Positions 35,773 to 44,023 of a stretch of 64,000 nucleotides of DNA are shown one piece after another. The stretch spans positions 248,001 through 312,000 of the forward strand of contig NZ_JBNAFR010000002.1 in the NCBI RefSeq assembly GCF_049800775.1, read 5' to 3'. Positions within the stretch are counted from its first letter, which is position 1; the number at the start of each line of letters is the position of its first letter. The notes beneath the pieces were generated by a model, which saw nothing but the letters and a program-made list of their open reading frames with translations, did no database searches and had not been told where the DNA came from. Position numbers and translations under genes: made by a program. This DNA is from Dinoroseobacter sp049800775 (lineage in GTDB: Bacteria; Pseudomonadota; Alphaproteobacteria; Rhodobacterales; Rhodobacteraceae).

Positions 35773-36528
35773 ATGACGGAGTTCAGAACAAAGATGGAGG
35801 CGGGCGCGCTCTTGGCGGGGACCTTCCTCAAGACGCCCGCGATCGAGATGGTCGAGGTGATGGCGCTCTCGGGGCTGGATTTCGTCTGCCTTGATGCAGA
35901 ACATGCGCCTTTCGACCGGGGACGGATCGATGCCTGCCTCGCCGTGGGGCGCGCGCTGGGCTTTCCCTGCCTCGTGCGGGTGCCGGATGCGACCCCGGCC
36001 ACGCTGATGCAGGCGCTGGATGCGGGTGCGGCCGGGGTGGTCGTGCCCCATGTGGACAGCGCCGAGAAGGCCGCGGCCATTGCCAAGGCCTGCCGTTATG
36101 GCGGCGGGGGGCGGGGCTATGCGGGCTCGACGCGCTCGGCGGGGTACGGCACCCAAACCATGGCGGCGGTGCTGGGCAGCAGCGACGCACCGATCGTCAT
36201 CGCCCAGATCGAGGATGCCGAAGGGGTCGAGGCCTGCGAGGGGATCGCGGCGACCCCGGGCATTGACGGGGTCTTTCTCGGCCCCGCGGATCTGTCGGTG
36301 TCCTATGGCAAGACGGATCAGAGCTCGGACGAGCTGATGGCGGCCATCGCCCGCGTCGGAGAGGCCTGCGCGGCCACGGGCAAGCCCTATATGACCTTCG
36401 CCGCCAATGTGGAGAAAGCCGCGGCCTGGCGGCGCTACGGCTTCACGGTGTTCTTCGTGGCCTCCGAGCATGCCTGGATGATGCAAGGGGCCCGGGCCAC
36501 CGCCGAGGGGATCAGCGCGCTCGACTGA
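35773..36528 (+). CDS. HpcH/HpaI-family class II aldolase
   Basis: 251 residues, a metal-dependent pyruvate-type aldolase (4-hydroxy-2-oxo-acid aldolase family). LDAEHAPFDRG contains the catalytic base H44, QIEDAEGVE the metal Glu, and FLGPADLSVSYG the metal Asp. It condenses or splits pyruvate and an aldehyde; substrate range is broad, so no pathway is assigned. ATG 35773 follows GGGGGAGGGG. It is divergent from the exonuclease operon, with 95 bases between. Confidence 0.88.
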   Translation: MTEFRTKMEAGALLAGTFLKTPAIEMVEVMALSGLDFVCLDAEHAPFDRGRIDACLAVGRALGFPCLVRVPDATPATLMQALDAGAAGVVVPHVDSAEKAAAIAKACRYGGGGRGYAGSTRSAGYGTQTMAAVLGSSDAPIVIAQIEDAEGVEACEGIAATPGIDGVFLGPADLSVSYGKTDQSSDELMAAIARVGEACAATGKPYMTFAANVEKAAAWRRYGFTVFFVASEHAWMMQGARATAEGISALD

Positions 36529-36558
36529 CGGCGCGCCAACCCCGGTGGACCGGTTGGG

Positions 36559-37062
36559 TCAGTGCTTGTGCCCGCTATGGTCGCCATGGCCGTGCTGGTG
36601 GTCATGCCCACCATGCTCGGCGGCCCGTTCGAGATCCACGGGGATCTCCAACGTGAGCTCACCGGCTTTTTCGAAGACGAGGGTGACCGGCACCATGTCG
36701 CCCTGGGACCAGCTCTCCTTGAGGCCCATGAACATCACGTGGTCACCGCCGCGCTTGAGCATGTAAGTCTCGCCTGCGGGGATCGTGAAGCCATCTTCGA
36801 CCTCGCGCATGAGCATCACGCCATTGCCGTCATCGATATGGGTGTGCAGCTCGACCCGTGCAGAGGTGGGCGAGCTGGCCGAGACGAGGCGGTCGTCCTC
36901 GGCGCCGTGGTTCATGATTTCCATGAAGGCGGCCCCGGATTTGGCAACCGGCGAGGCGGCGCGCGCATAAGGGTCCATCACCATGATGGATGTGTCCATG
37001 GCGACCGCGGGCAGTGCAGCGAAGCCGAGGCCCGCCGCGAGGATGAGAGATTTCAAAGACAT
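36559..37062 (-). CDS. Periplasmic copper chaperone PCu(A)C
   Basis: 167 residues. Signal peptide to AVA. The copper site is a His/Met array: ELHTHIDDG, VMLMREV, then GGDHVMFMGL (H108-V-M110), slightly longer than the canonical H-x10-M-x21-H-x-M spacing. The tail is His-rich (HGGHDHQHGHGDHSGHKH), a second copper-binding stretch. PCu(A)C delivers Cu(I) to the CuA or CuB site of cytochrome oxidase with Sco. A small Cys-containing secreted protein is encoded immediately upstream. Confidence 0.92.
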   Translation of the reverse strand: MSLKSLILAAGLGFAALPAVAMDTSIMVMDPYARAASPVAKSGAAFMEIMNHGAEDDRLVSASSPTSARVELHTHIDDGNGVMLMREVEDGFTIPAGETYMLKRGGDHVMFMGLKESWSQGDMVPVTLVFEKAGELTLEIPVDLERAAEHGGHDHQHGHGDHSGHKH

Positions 37063-37104
37063 GTCTGAGGTCCTGAGAAAAGAGATCTGAAAGGTGAAGC
37101 GTGT

Positions 37105-37461
37105 TCAGATCACCACAGGCGGTGCGCGCGGCGCGCCTCCGGGTTCGGGCGGTTGCGCCCAGAGACAGGGGCTCTGACGCGGACGGAAGCTGGTCGCGCC
37201 AAAGGCCGGATCGGTCGCAAGTTCCGCGCGCAGCGTCACGGCGGCCAGTCCGATCAGGGCGCAATCAGGGCAGGTATGGCTGGCCTGAACCGGGTTGCCT
37301 TCGGCGTCGAGCCGCAGGGTTTCGGTTTCTGACCCGACGCAGATCACCGCGATCATGCCCGGGTCCGCCGCCATCTGGCCCCGGGCCACGGCCATCGCGC
37401 CGCTGGTCCCCACAAGGGTCAGCGCGAGGCAGATCGCGAGGAGGCGGCGAAGATGCGTCAC
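37105..37461 (-). CDS. Small secreted HxCxxC protein (DUF2946-like)
   Basis: 118 residues from GTG 37461. The N-terminus is a signal peptide (LRRLLAICLALTLVGTSGAM), and the mature part has HTCPDCALIGLAAV, a HxCxxC motif, with a Pro-rich end (PPEPGGAPRAPPVV). An ATG at 37515 would add 18 polar residues; GTG is preferred because the signal peptide starts right there, but this is uncertain. DUF2946 proteins often neighbour copper genes, in agreement with the PCu(A)C gene 43 bases downstream. Confidence 0.6.
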   Translation of the reverse strand: MTHLRRLLAICLALTLVGTSGAMAVARGQMAADPGMIAVICVGSETETLRLDAEGNPVQASHTCPDCALIGLAAVTLRAELATDPAFGATSFRPRQSPCLWAQPPEPGGAPRAPPVVI

Positions 37462-37623
37462 ACCCAGAGAGGTAGGCGGGGCGGCGCGCTTTGGAAAATG
37501 GTCGCTTTGTCGCATCCGGGGTCACGCGCGCACAGTCCGACGAAGGCCGACAGGTCGCCCAAAGCGCGGGCCTGTCACAGCAGGGCCGCATCCGCGCCGC
37601 GGCCCTTACGACAGCCGAAAACG

Positions 37624-37661
37624 CAAAACGCCCCGCGCGGATCAACCGGCGGAGCGTTTTG
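37624..37661 (-). terminator. Rho-independent terminator of rpmB
   Basis: On the minus strand CAAAACGCTCCGCCGG pairs with CCGCGCGGGGCGTTTTG across a short loop, then further T. It starts 18 bases after the rpmB stop. Confidence 0.75.
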
Positions 37662-37678
37662 TCGAAATCTCAGAGGGA

Positions 37679-37966
37679 TCAGGCGGCGGCCTGAGCCTTT
37701 GCGATGTCTTTCTTGATCTTGAGCGCCTTCTCGGACAGCTCGGCATCCTTGGCTTTGGCCAGGAAGCTGTCCAGCCCACCACGGTGGTCCACGGTGCGCA
37801 GAGCCGCTGCCGAGATGCGCAGCTTGAAGCCGCGGCCCAGAGTCTCGGACATCAGGGTCACATCGTTCAGGTTCGGCAGGAAGCGCCGCTTGGTCTTGTT
37901 GTTGGCGTGGCTGACATTGTTGCCAACCATTACGCCTTTTCCTGTCAGTTCGCAGCGGCGCGACAT
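37679..37966 (-). CDS. rpmB: 50S ribosomal protein L28
   Basis: 95 residues, alphaproteobacterial length. MSRRCELTGKGVMVGNNVSH and NKTKRRFLPNL are the L28 signature; the C-terminus is Lys/Ala-rich and helical (KIKKDIAKAQAAA). It is monocistronic with a good promoter and terminator. Confidence 0.97.
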   Translation of the reverse strand: MSRRCELTGKGVMVGNNVSHANNKTKRRFLPNLNDVTLMSETLGRGFKLRISAAALRTVDHRGGLDSFLAKAKDAELSEKALKIKKDIAKAQAAA

Positions 37967-38042
37967 CGGCTCGCTCCTCGTTGTCTAGCGGTTCGGATCG
38001 AAAAGGGGCGCGCTCGAAGGGGCCCCGGAAACTTGAAGCTGC

Positions 38043-38071
38043 CGTCTAAGACGAATGCCTGCGGGCGTCAA
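38043..38071 (-). promoter_or_regulatory. Sigma-70 promoter of rpmB
   Basis: On the minus strand: -35 TTGACG (38066-38071), a 17-base spacer, and -10 TAGACG (38043-38048). The leader to the rpmB ATG would be about 70 bases. Confidence 0.5.
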
Positions 38072-38130
38072 GCGATTCATTCACGGCACGAGCACTGCGC
38101 TGGCGGGATCCGTGCCCGTGTCCGGGGATA

Positions 38131-39177
38131 TCAGCCCTCGGACGGGCCAGCCCCGAGGCTGTCGAGGATGTCCGCGGCCGCCTGACTGGCCGAGAGCTGT
38201 CCACCGGCGACCGCATCCGACAGCCGGTCCATGGCCGCGCGGGTGGCCTGATCCTCGGTCAGGCGCGCCAGCAGCCCGGCGCGCACCTCGGTCTCGAACC
38301 AGCCCCGCGCCTGCGCGGCGCGCCGTTGGTCCCAATGGGCGTTCTCCTTGCGCCAGGTGGCCAGAGTCTGCATCTCGTGCCAGGCCTCGGGCAGGCCGGT
38401 GCCCGTGACCGCCGACACCATCAGCGCCTTGGGGAAGTCCTCTGGATCCTCGGGCCGTTTGCGCAGGAGCCGGAGCGCCCCGGCGTAATCCGCGCAGGTC
38501 CGCGTGGCGGTGGCCTTCAGATCGCCATCGGCCTTGTTGATCAGGATCACATCGGCGGTCTCCATGATCCCGCGCTTGACCCCCTGCAATTCGTCCCCGC
38601 CCGCCGGGGCCAAAAGCAGCACGAAGAGGTCCGACATCTCGGCCACCATGGTCTCGGACTGTCCGACGCCGACGGTTTCGATCAAAACCACATCGAACCC
38701 CGCCGCCTCGACCAGTGCCACGGCCTCGCGCGTGCGGCGCGACACGCCACCGAGATGCGACAGGGACGGCGAGGGGCGGATGAAGGCCCCCGGCGCGCGG
38801 CTCAGCCGCTCCATCCGGGTCTTGTCGCCAAGGATCGAGCCGCCCGTGCGCGCCGAGCTCGGATCAACGGCCAGCACCGCGACCTTGAGCCCGGCCTCGA
38901 TCAGCATCATGCCAAAGGCTTCGATGAAGGTGGACTTGCCCACCCCCGGCGTGCCCGAAAGTCCGATGCGGAGCGCCTGTCGCCCGCTGCCGGCGAGCCG
39001 CTGCAGAAGGGCCGTTGCCGTGGCGCGGTCTGCGGGACGGGTGCTCTCGATCAGGGTGATGGCCCGGGCAAGCGCCCGGCGCTCCCCGGCGGTGATCCGG
39101 GTGGCGAGCGTTTCCAGATCCGGCAGGCGGGCATTGATCCGGTCGGCGGGCGCGGGCGTGGTCTGGTCAGTGGGCAC
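38131..39177 (-). CDS. meaB: Methylmalonyl-CoA mutase-associated GTPase MeaB
   Basis: 348 residues. A G3E-type GTPase that gates cobalamin delivery to, and protects, methylmalonyl-CoA mutase. Walker A is GTPGVGKST (74-82), VDPSSARTGGSILGDKTRM is the switch I region, ETVGVGQSE the DxxG-like/switch III stretch, and NKAD the G4 motif. GTG start at 39175-39177. The mutase itself is not in the window, but its epimerase partner (mce) is. Confidence 0.93.
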   Translation of the reverse strand: MPTDQTTPAPADRINARLPDLETLATRITAGERRALARAITLIESTRPADRATATALLQRLAGSGRQALRIGLSGTPGVGKSTFIEAFGMMLIEAGLKVAVLAVDPSSARTGGSILGDKTRMERLSRAPGAFIRPSPSLSHLGGVSRRTREAVALVEAAGFDVVLIETVGVGQSETMVAEMSDLFVLLLAPAGGDELQGVKRGIMETADVILINKADGDLKATATRTCADYAGALRLLRKRPEDPEDFPKALMVSAVTGTGLPEAWHEMQTLATWRKENAHWDQRRAAQARGWFETEVRAGLLARLTEDQATRAAMDRLSDAVAGGQLSASQAAADILDSLGAGPSEG

Positions 39178-39308
39178 GTGGCGGTCTTTCGCTGGGTCGA
39201 TCTGACATTCCCGTCAGGGCAATTGACGGCTTCGCGGTTTTCTTGCCTTGTCGTCCTATGTCTTGTCCAGACGACAGCGGCGCGCGCCCACGACGACAGG
39301 AGGCGAAA

Positions 39309-40040
39309 GTGACAGTAAAATTGCGAAATGCCCTGCGATCCGCGCTGATCGGGCTGGCTCTGGCGGCGACACCGGCCATGGCGACCGAGCAGGGGGTGTT
39401 CGATGTCTCGCTCGGCGGCGTGCGCGCGGCGGTGGTGCAATACGCGGCCAACACCGATGGCAATCGCTATGCGGTGACTGGCAAGGTGCGGACCACGGGC
39501 CTGCTCGGCGCGGTGGTGAAAGCCTCCTACGAGGCGACGGCGCGCGGTCAGCAGACCGGCCCGAGCGCCTATCGCCCGAGCTCCTTCGTGGAGATTCGCG
39601 ATGCCAGTGGCGAACGCTCGGAGGCCGAGATGCTCTACCGGGGCGGGCGGCCGCAGGTGAAGGTCTATGACCCGCCGCGCGAGGCGGACCGTCATGCGGT
39701 CGATCCCGCCACCCAGACGGGGACGGTGGATCCGATGACGGTGATCTATGCCGCCCTGCGCGATCAGCCCGAGGCCCGGGTCTGTGATCTGACCTTGCAG
39801 GTGTTCGACGGCAAGCGGCGCAGCGAGGTGGTTCTGTCCAACCGTCGCGCCGGGGCGGATGGCGAGATCACCTGCCAGGGGCTCTATCGTCGGATCGCCG
39901 GCTGGTCGCCCCGCAAGCTGGCCGAGAAGACGCGCTTCACCTTCGAGATGACCTATGCGCCGCGTGGCGATGGGATCTACGAGGTCGCGCGGGTGACCAC
40001 GGACACCACCTTTGGACGCGCGGTGCTGAAGCGACGCTGA
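39309..40040 (+). CDS. DUF3108 periplasmic protein
   Basis: 243 residues. The signal peptide runs to ATPAMA. The body is beta-rich (FDVSLGGVRAAVVQYAA; GKVRTTGLLGAVVKASY) as in DUF3108, a lipocalin-like fold found in alphaproteobacteria. It starts with GTG 39309, six bases after AGGAGG. Function unknown; an envelope location is inferred. Confidence 0.8.
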   Translation: MTVKLRNALRSALIGLALAATPAMATEQGVFDVSLGGVRAAVVQYAANTDGNRYAVTGKVRTTGLLGAVVKASYEATARGQQTGPSAYRPSSFVEIRDASGERSEAEMLYRGGRPQVKVYDPPREADRHAVDPATQTGTVDPMTVIYAALRDQPEARVCDLTLQVFDGKRRSEVVLSNRRAGADGEITCQGLYRRIAGWSPRKLAEKTRFTFEMTYAPRGDGIYEVARVTTDTTFGRAVLKRR

Positions 40041-40106
40041 GCCCGGCGGCGCGCGCCCCTTGACCCGGCCGCAGCCGAATGGTTCGGTCCCGCGCAACCC
40101 TGCCCG

Positions 40107-42575
40107 ATGCCAGCAAGGACCGCGCGCCCCATGCCCGCTGCCGACGCCCTTCCCATTGATGAGGCCCTGCCTGATCTGCTCGCTGCCATGGCGCGGGGCG
40201 GGGCGGCCGTATTGCAGGCACCACCGGGCGCGGGCAAGACCACGCGGGTCCCGCTCGCCCTGCTGGAGGCCGGGGCCGCGGGCCGGATCGTCATGCTGGA
40301 GCCGCGCCGTCTCGCGGCGCGTGCCGCGGCCGAGCGGATGGCCGCAACCCTTGGGGAGCCGGTGGGGCAGACTGTGGGCTACCGCATGCGCGGCGCCTCC
40401 AAGACCGGTCCTGACACCCGGATCGAAGTGGTCACCGAAGGCATCCTGACCCGCTGGTTGCAGGCCGATCCGGAGCTGCCCGGGATCGGCACCGTGATCT
40501 TCGACGAGTTCCACGAACGCTCGCTGAACGCGGATCTGGGGCTGGCGCTCTGTCTCGAGGTGCGCGCGGCCCTGCGCGAGGATCTGCGCCTGCTGGTCAT
40601 GTCGGCGACGCTCGATGCCGCGCCCGTGGCGGCGCTGATGGGGGATGTCCCGGTGGTCACGAGTGCGGGGCGCAGCTATCCGGTGGAGGACCGCTACCTG
40701 CCGCGCCCGGTCCCCAAGACGACGCGCTTTCCCGCCGCGGTGGCCGGGCTCACCCGCCAGGCCTTGGCCGAGGCCGAGGGCAGCGCGCTTGTCTTTCTGC
40801 CGGGCGAGGGGGAGATCCGGCAGGTGGCGCGCCTGCTGGAACAGGATCTGCCCACGCATACGGTGCTGCGCCCGCTTTACGGGGCCATGAAACTCGCCGA
40901 GCAGCGCGCGGCAATCGCACCTGCGCCTGCGGGGCAGCGCAAGGTGGTGCTGGCCACCTCGATCGCCGAGACGTCCCTGACGATCGAGGATGTGCGCATC
41001 GTGGTGGATGGCGGGCGGGCGCGGCGTGCGCGGTTTGACCCGGCCTCGGGCATGTCCCGGCTGGTGACCGATCCGGTGAGCCGTGCCGAGGCGACGCAGC
41101 GCGCGGGCCGGGCCGGGCGGGTCGCCCCGGGCCTCTGTTACAAGCTCTGGACCAAGGGGGCGGAGGGGGCCTTTGCCGCCTTCGCACCACCCGAGATCGC
41201 GGTCGCGGACCTGAGCGCGCTGGCGCTGGATCTGGCGATCTGGGGCACGGGGCCTTCGGATCTGGCGCTGTTGACCCCGCCGCCCGACGGGGCCTGGGCC
41301 GAGGCGCAGGCGCTCTGCCAGTCGCTCGGCGCGTTGGACGCTGAGATGCGGATCACCGATCACGGACATGCGCTGGCGCGCCTGCCCACACATCCGCGCC
41401 TCGCGCATATGCTGCGCCGGGCCGGGGCCCAGGCCGCACCGTTGGCGGCCCTGCTCTCCGAGCGGGACCTCGATCGCAATGCGGGCGTTGATCTCGCGCG
41501 ACGGCTGGCCATTTTGCGCGGCGATGCGCCCTGTCCGGATCCCGGTGCCCGCGCGCGGGTGCAGGCCGAGGCCAAGCGCCTCGCGCGGGATCTGCCCAAG
41601 GCAGAGACGCTGAGCCTTGGCGCACAGGCGGCGCTGGCCTATCCCGACCGGATCGGGCTGCGTCGTCCCGGCGATGATCCGCGCTACCTGTTGTCGGGGG
41701 GCAAGGGGGCGGTGATGGATCCGGCGGCTAGCCTTGCGGGCGCGCGGCTGCTCGTGGCCACCGATCTCGACGGCAACCCGCGGGAGGCCCGGATCCGGCA
41801 GGCGGCGGAGTTGAGCGAAGCCGAATTGCGCGCGCTCTACGGGGATCAGATCCAGTGGCGCGATCACTGCCACTGGTCGCGCCGCCACCGCCGGGTCGAG
41901 GCCCGCCAGCAGGAGATGTTCGGCGCCCTGGTCCTGTCGGACCGGATCTGGCGCGATGTGCCCGAGACCGCGCGTGCCGAGGCCGCTTTGGCGGGGCTGC
42001 GGGATCTGGGGCTGGAGGCGCTGGGCGGGAAGGCCGGCTTTGCCCGCCTTCGGGCACGGGTCGCGCTCTGCCGGGCCGGGGGGATTGAGCTGCCGGAAAT
42101 GTCCGACGATGCCCTGCTCGCGGCGGCAGAGGACTGGTTGCTCCCCTATCTCGGGCAGGTGCGCGGGGCAGAGGACCTGCGCGCGCTCGACCCGCTCGAG
42201 CCCCTGAGAACCTGGCTTGGCTGGGACGCGCTCCAGGCGATCGAGGTGCAGGCGCCCGCCGCCATCACGACACCGCTCGGGCGCAAACTCCCGGTGGATT
42301 ACAGCGGCGACGCGCCCGAAGTGTCCGCCCGGGTGCAGGAGTTTTTCGGCGTCACCCGGCATCCGACCGTGGGGCCGGGGCGGGTGCCCTTGCGGATCAC
42401 GCTGCTATCGCCGGGTCAAAAGCCCGTGGCGGTTACCTCGGACCTGCCCGGCTTCTGGGCAGGTGGCTACGCGGATTTGCGCAAGGACATGCGGGGCCGG
42501 TATCCGAAACATCCATGGCCCGAAGACCCGACCGAGGCCGATCCGACCGTGCGGGCCAAACCGCGCCGCAGGTGA
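40107..42575 (+). CDS. hrpB: ATP-dependent helicase HrpB
   Basis: 822 residues, normal HrpB length. A DEAH-type superfamily 2 helicase: Walker A PPGAGKTTRVPLAL, DEFHERS for motif II, SATLD for motif III, TSIAETSLTI and QRAGRAGR for the C-terminal core. The HrpB-specific C-terminal domain ends with YPKHPWPEDP. Its role in bacteria is poorly defined (RNA handling). ATG 40131 (MPAADALPIDEALPDLL) is an alternative start. Confidence 0.93.
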   Translation: MPARTARPMPAADALPIDEALPDLLAAMARGGAAVLQAPPGAGKTTRVPLALLEAGAAGRIVMLEPRRLAARAAAERMAATLGEPVGQTVGYRMRGASKTGPDTRIEVVTEGILTRWLQADPELPGIGTVIFDEFHERSLNADLGLALCLEVRAALREDLRLLVMSATLDAAPVAALMGDVPVVTSAGRSYPVEDRYLPRPVPKTTRFPAAVAGLTRQALAEAEGSALVFLPGEGEIRQVARLLEQDLPTHTVLRPLYGAMKLAEQRAAIAPAPAGQRKVVLATSIAETSLTIEDVRIVVDGGRARRARFDPASGMSRLVTDPVSRAEATQRAGRAGRVAPGLCYKLWTKGAEGAFAAFAPPEIAVADLSALALDLAIWGTGPSDLALLTPPPDGAWAEAQALCQSLGALDAEMRITDHGHALARLPTHPRLAHMLRRAGAQAAPLAALLSERDLDRNAGVDLARRLAILRGDAPCPDPGARARVQAEAKRLARDLPKAETLSLGAQAALAYPDRIGLRRPGDDPRYLLSGGKGAVMDPAASLAGARLLVATDLDGNPREARIRQAAELSEAELRALYGDQIQWRDHCHWSRRHRRVEARQQEMFGALVLSDRIWRDVPETARAEAALAGLRDLGLEALGGKAGFARLRARVALCRAGGIELPEMSDDALLAAAEDWLLPYLGQVRGAEDLRALDPLEPLRTWLGWDALQAIEVQAPAAITTPLGRKLPVDYSGDAPEVSARVQEFFGVTRHPTVGPGRVPLRITLLSPGQKPVAVTSDLPGFWAGGYADLRKDMRGRYPKHPWPEDPTEADPTVRAKPRRR

Positions 42576-42604
42576 GACGCGCGCCGTGTCGCGCGCCCCT
42601 TTGT

Positions 42605-42634
42605 CTTAAGTCCGGAAATATCCCCGCCGGAGGC
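42605..42634 (+). repeat. Dispersed CTTAAG repeat, copy C
   Basis: CTTAAGTCCGG, AAATATCC, CCGCCGGAGGC. It starts 30 bases after the hrpB stop, at the end of the gap before the convergent DUF2147 gene. Dyad CCG-C-CGG as in copy A. Confidence 0.8.
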
Positions 42635-42673
42635 AGCGTGCCTGCTGCGCCGACGGTCAGGCTGTTGGCGCGC

Positions 42674-43063
42674 TCAGCGCACCCGTTGCCATGTATTGCC
42701 CCGACAGATCGGCCCGATGCAGCCCGATACCTTCAGCAGATCCCCGTCGAGCGACATTTTCGAGCGATAGGTCTTGTCCGCGCCCGGATCCCAGATCTTG
42801 CCCTTGCCATAGGCGCCACCGCCCTGGTTCTGCATGTCCCAGACGATGTTCTTGCCGATATTGTCGGACGCGATGGGTGTCCCGTTCGAGGTAAAGGAGC
42901 GCAGGAGCTTGCCGCAGATCTTGCCGCTGCACTCGTAGAATTCCACATGGCCCACATTGCCCTCGTCATTCGGGGCGGTCTGGAACACGCCCTTGACCGC
43001 ATCGGCGGCCGCCGGGCTTGCCAGGGCCGCGCAGGCGGCCATGATCGCGAAGATCGATTTCAC
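42674..43063 (-). CDS. DUF2147 periplasmic protein
   Basis: 129 residues. Signal peptide (SIFAIMAACAALASPAAA), then the DUF2147 pattern: GVFQTAPNDEGNVGHVEFYE, CSGKICGKLL, NIVWDMQ, GKIWDPGADKTYRSKMSL, LKVSGCIGPICRGNTW. Four Cys probably form disulfides; the fold is a small beta-barrel in structural homologues. GTG start at 43061-43063, with AGGAGGAGG about ten bases before it. Function unknown. Confidence 0.85.
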   Translation of the reverse strand: MKSIFAIMAACAALASPAAADAVKGVFQTAPNDEGNVGHVEFYECSGKICGKLLRSFTSNGTPIASDNIGKNIVWDMQNQGGGAYGKGKIWDPGADKTYRSKMSLDGDLLKVSGCIGPICRGNTWQRVR

Positions 43064-43160
43064 TTGGGTGTCCTCCTCCTTGGATGGGCGGACGCTCGCA
43101 AATCCTCTCTGCGCGCGGCAAGTGTGACGTAACGCCAGCCCGCAAAGTGCCGTTGCGTCT

Positions 43161-43189
43161 TTGCAATCGGACGCGACCCCCGCTAGAGA
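43161..43189 (+). promoter_or_regulatory. Candidate promoter of hisA
   Basis: -35 TTGCAA (43161-43166), a 17-base spacer, and -10 TAGAGA (43184-43189). The leader is about 27 bases. Confidence 0.5.
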
Positions 43190-43222
43190 CCCGCTCAGAC
43201 ACAGACAGCCGGAGCCCGCGCT

Positions 43223-43945
43223 ATGATCCTCTACCCCGCAATCGACCTCAAGGATGGCCAGGCCGTGCGGCTCTACAAGGGCGATATGGACAAGGCGACC
43301 GTGTTTCATGACAGCCCTGCCGAACAAGCAAAGGCGTTTCAGGAGGCGGGCTGCGAGTGGCTCCATCTGGTCGATCTGAACGGCGCCTTTGCCGGCACCC
43401 CGGTCAACGGGGCGGCGGTGGAGGCGATCCTGGCGGCGACCTCGGTGCCGGCGCAGCTGGGCGGTGGGATTCGCGACATGGCGACGATCGAGATGTGGCT
43501 GACACGGGGGATTGCCCGGGTCATTCTCGGCACCGTGGCGGTTGAAGATCCCGATCTGGTGCGCGCCGCGGCCAAGGCTTTTCCGGGCAAGGTGGCCGTG
43601 GGGCTCGACGCGCGCAACGGGCGCGTAGCGACACGGGGCTGGGCCGAAGAGACCGACCTGATGGTCACGGATCTGGCGAAATCCTTCGAAGATGCGGGGG
43701 TTGCGGCGATCATCTATACGGATATCGACCGGGACGGCGCCATGCAGGGCCCGAATGTGACGGCGACGGCCGCGCTCGCCCATGCGACCTCGATCCCGGT
43801 GATCGCGTCGGGCGGAGTGTCCTCGCTGGAAGATTTGCGCGCGCTGAAGGCAACGGGCGCGCCGCTGAACGGGGCAATCTCGGGCCGTGCGCTTTATGAT
43901 GGGGCGATCGATCTGGCGGAGGCCCTGGCGGTTCTGAAAGCCTGA
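43223..43945 (+). CDS. hisA: 1-(5-phosphoribosyl)-5-[(5-phosphoribosylamino)methylideneamino]imidazole-4-carboxamide isomerase
   Basis: 240 residues, a TIM-barrel Amadori isomerase, fourth step of histidine synthesis (ProFAR to PRFAR). Catalytic D8 is in MILYPAIDLKDGQAVRLYKG, the second Asp is in IYTDIDRDGAMQGPN, and the phosphate loops are QLGGGIRD and IASGGVSSL. The usual hisF neighbour is 1.3 kb away beyond a methyltransferase gene on the other strand. hisH and hisB are not in the window. Confidence 0.96.
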   Translation: MILYPAIDLKDGQAVRLYKGDMDKATVFHDSPAEQAKAFQEAGCEWLHLVDLNGAFAGTPVNGAAVEAILAATSVPAQLGGGIRDMATIEMWLTRGIARVILGTVAVEDPDLVRAAAKAFPGKVAVGLDARNGRVATRGWAEETDLMVTDLAKSFEDAGVAAIIYTDIDRDGAMQGPNVTATAALAHATSIPVIASGGVSSLEDLRALKATGAPLNGAISGRALYDGAIDLAEALAVLKA

Positions 43946-43969
43946 GCGAGGGGGTGGATGGCGTCTGTC

Positions 43970-44014
43970 GCGGGGGCCAGCCCCCGCACCCCCGGAGTAT
44001 TTCGGGAACAATGA
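43970..44014. repeat. GC hairpin with CCCCCGGAGTATTT tail between convergent genes
   Basis: Perfect 7-bp stem GCGGGGG-CCAG-CCCCCGC (43970-43987), then ACCCCCGGAGTATTTCGGGAA. It resembles a 3'-gene repeat I recall as common in Rhodobacteraceae genomes; only one copy is in the window. Possible terminator. Confidence 0.5.
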
Positions 44015-44023
44015 GAGGCAATC

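Noticed and set aside
39051..42362. 1103-codon open frame on the minus strand
   Set aside because: Antisense shadow of hrpB and its flanks, with no motif of its own.
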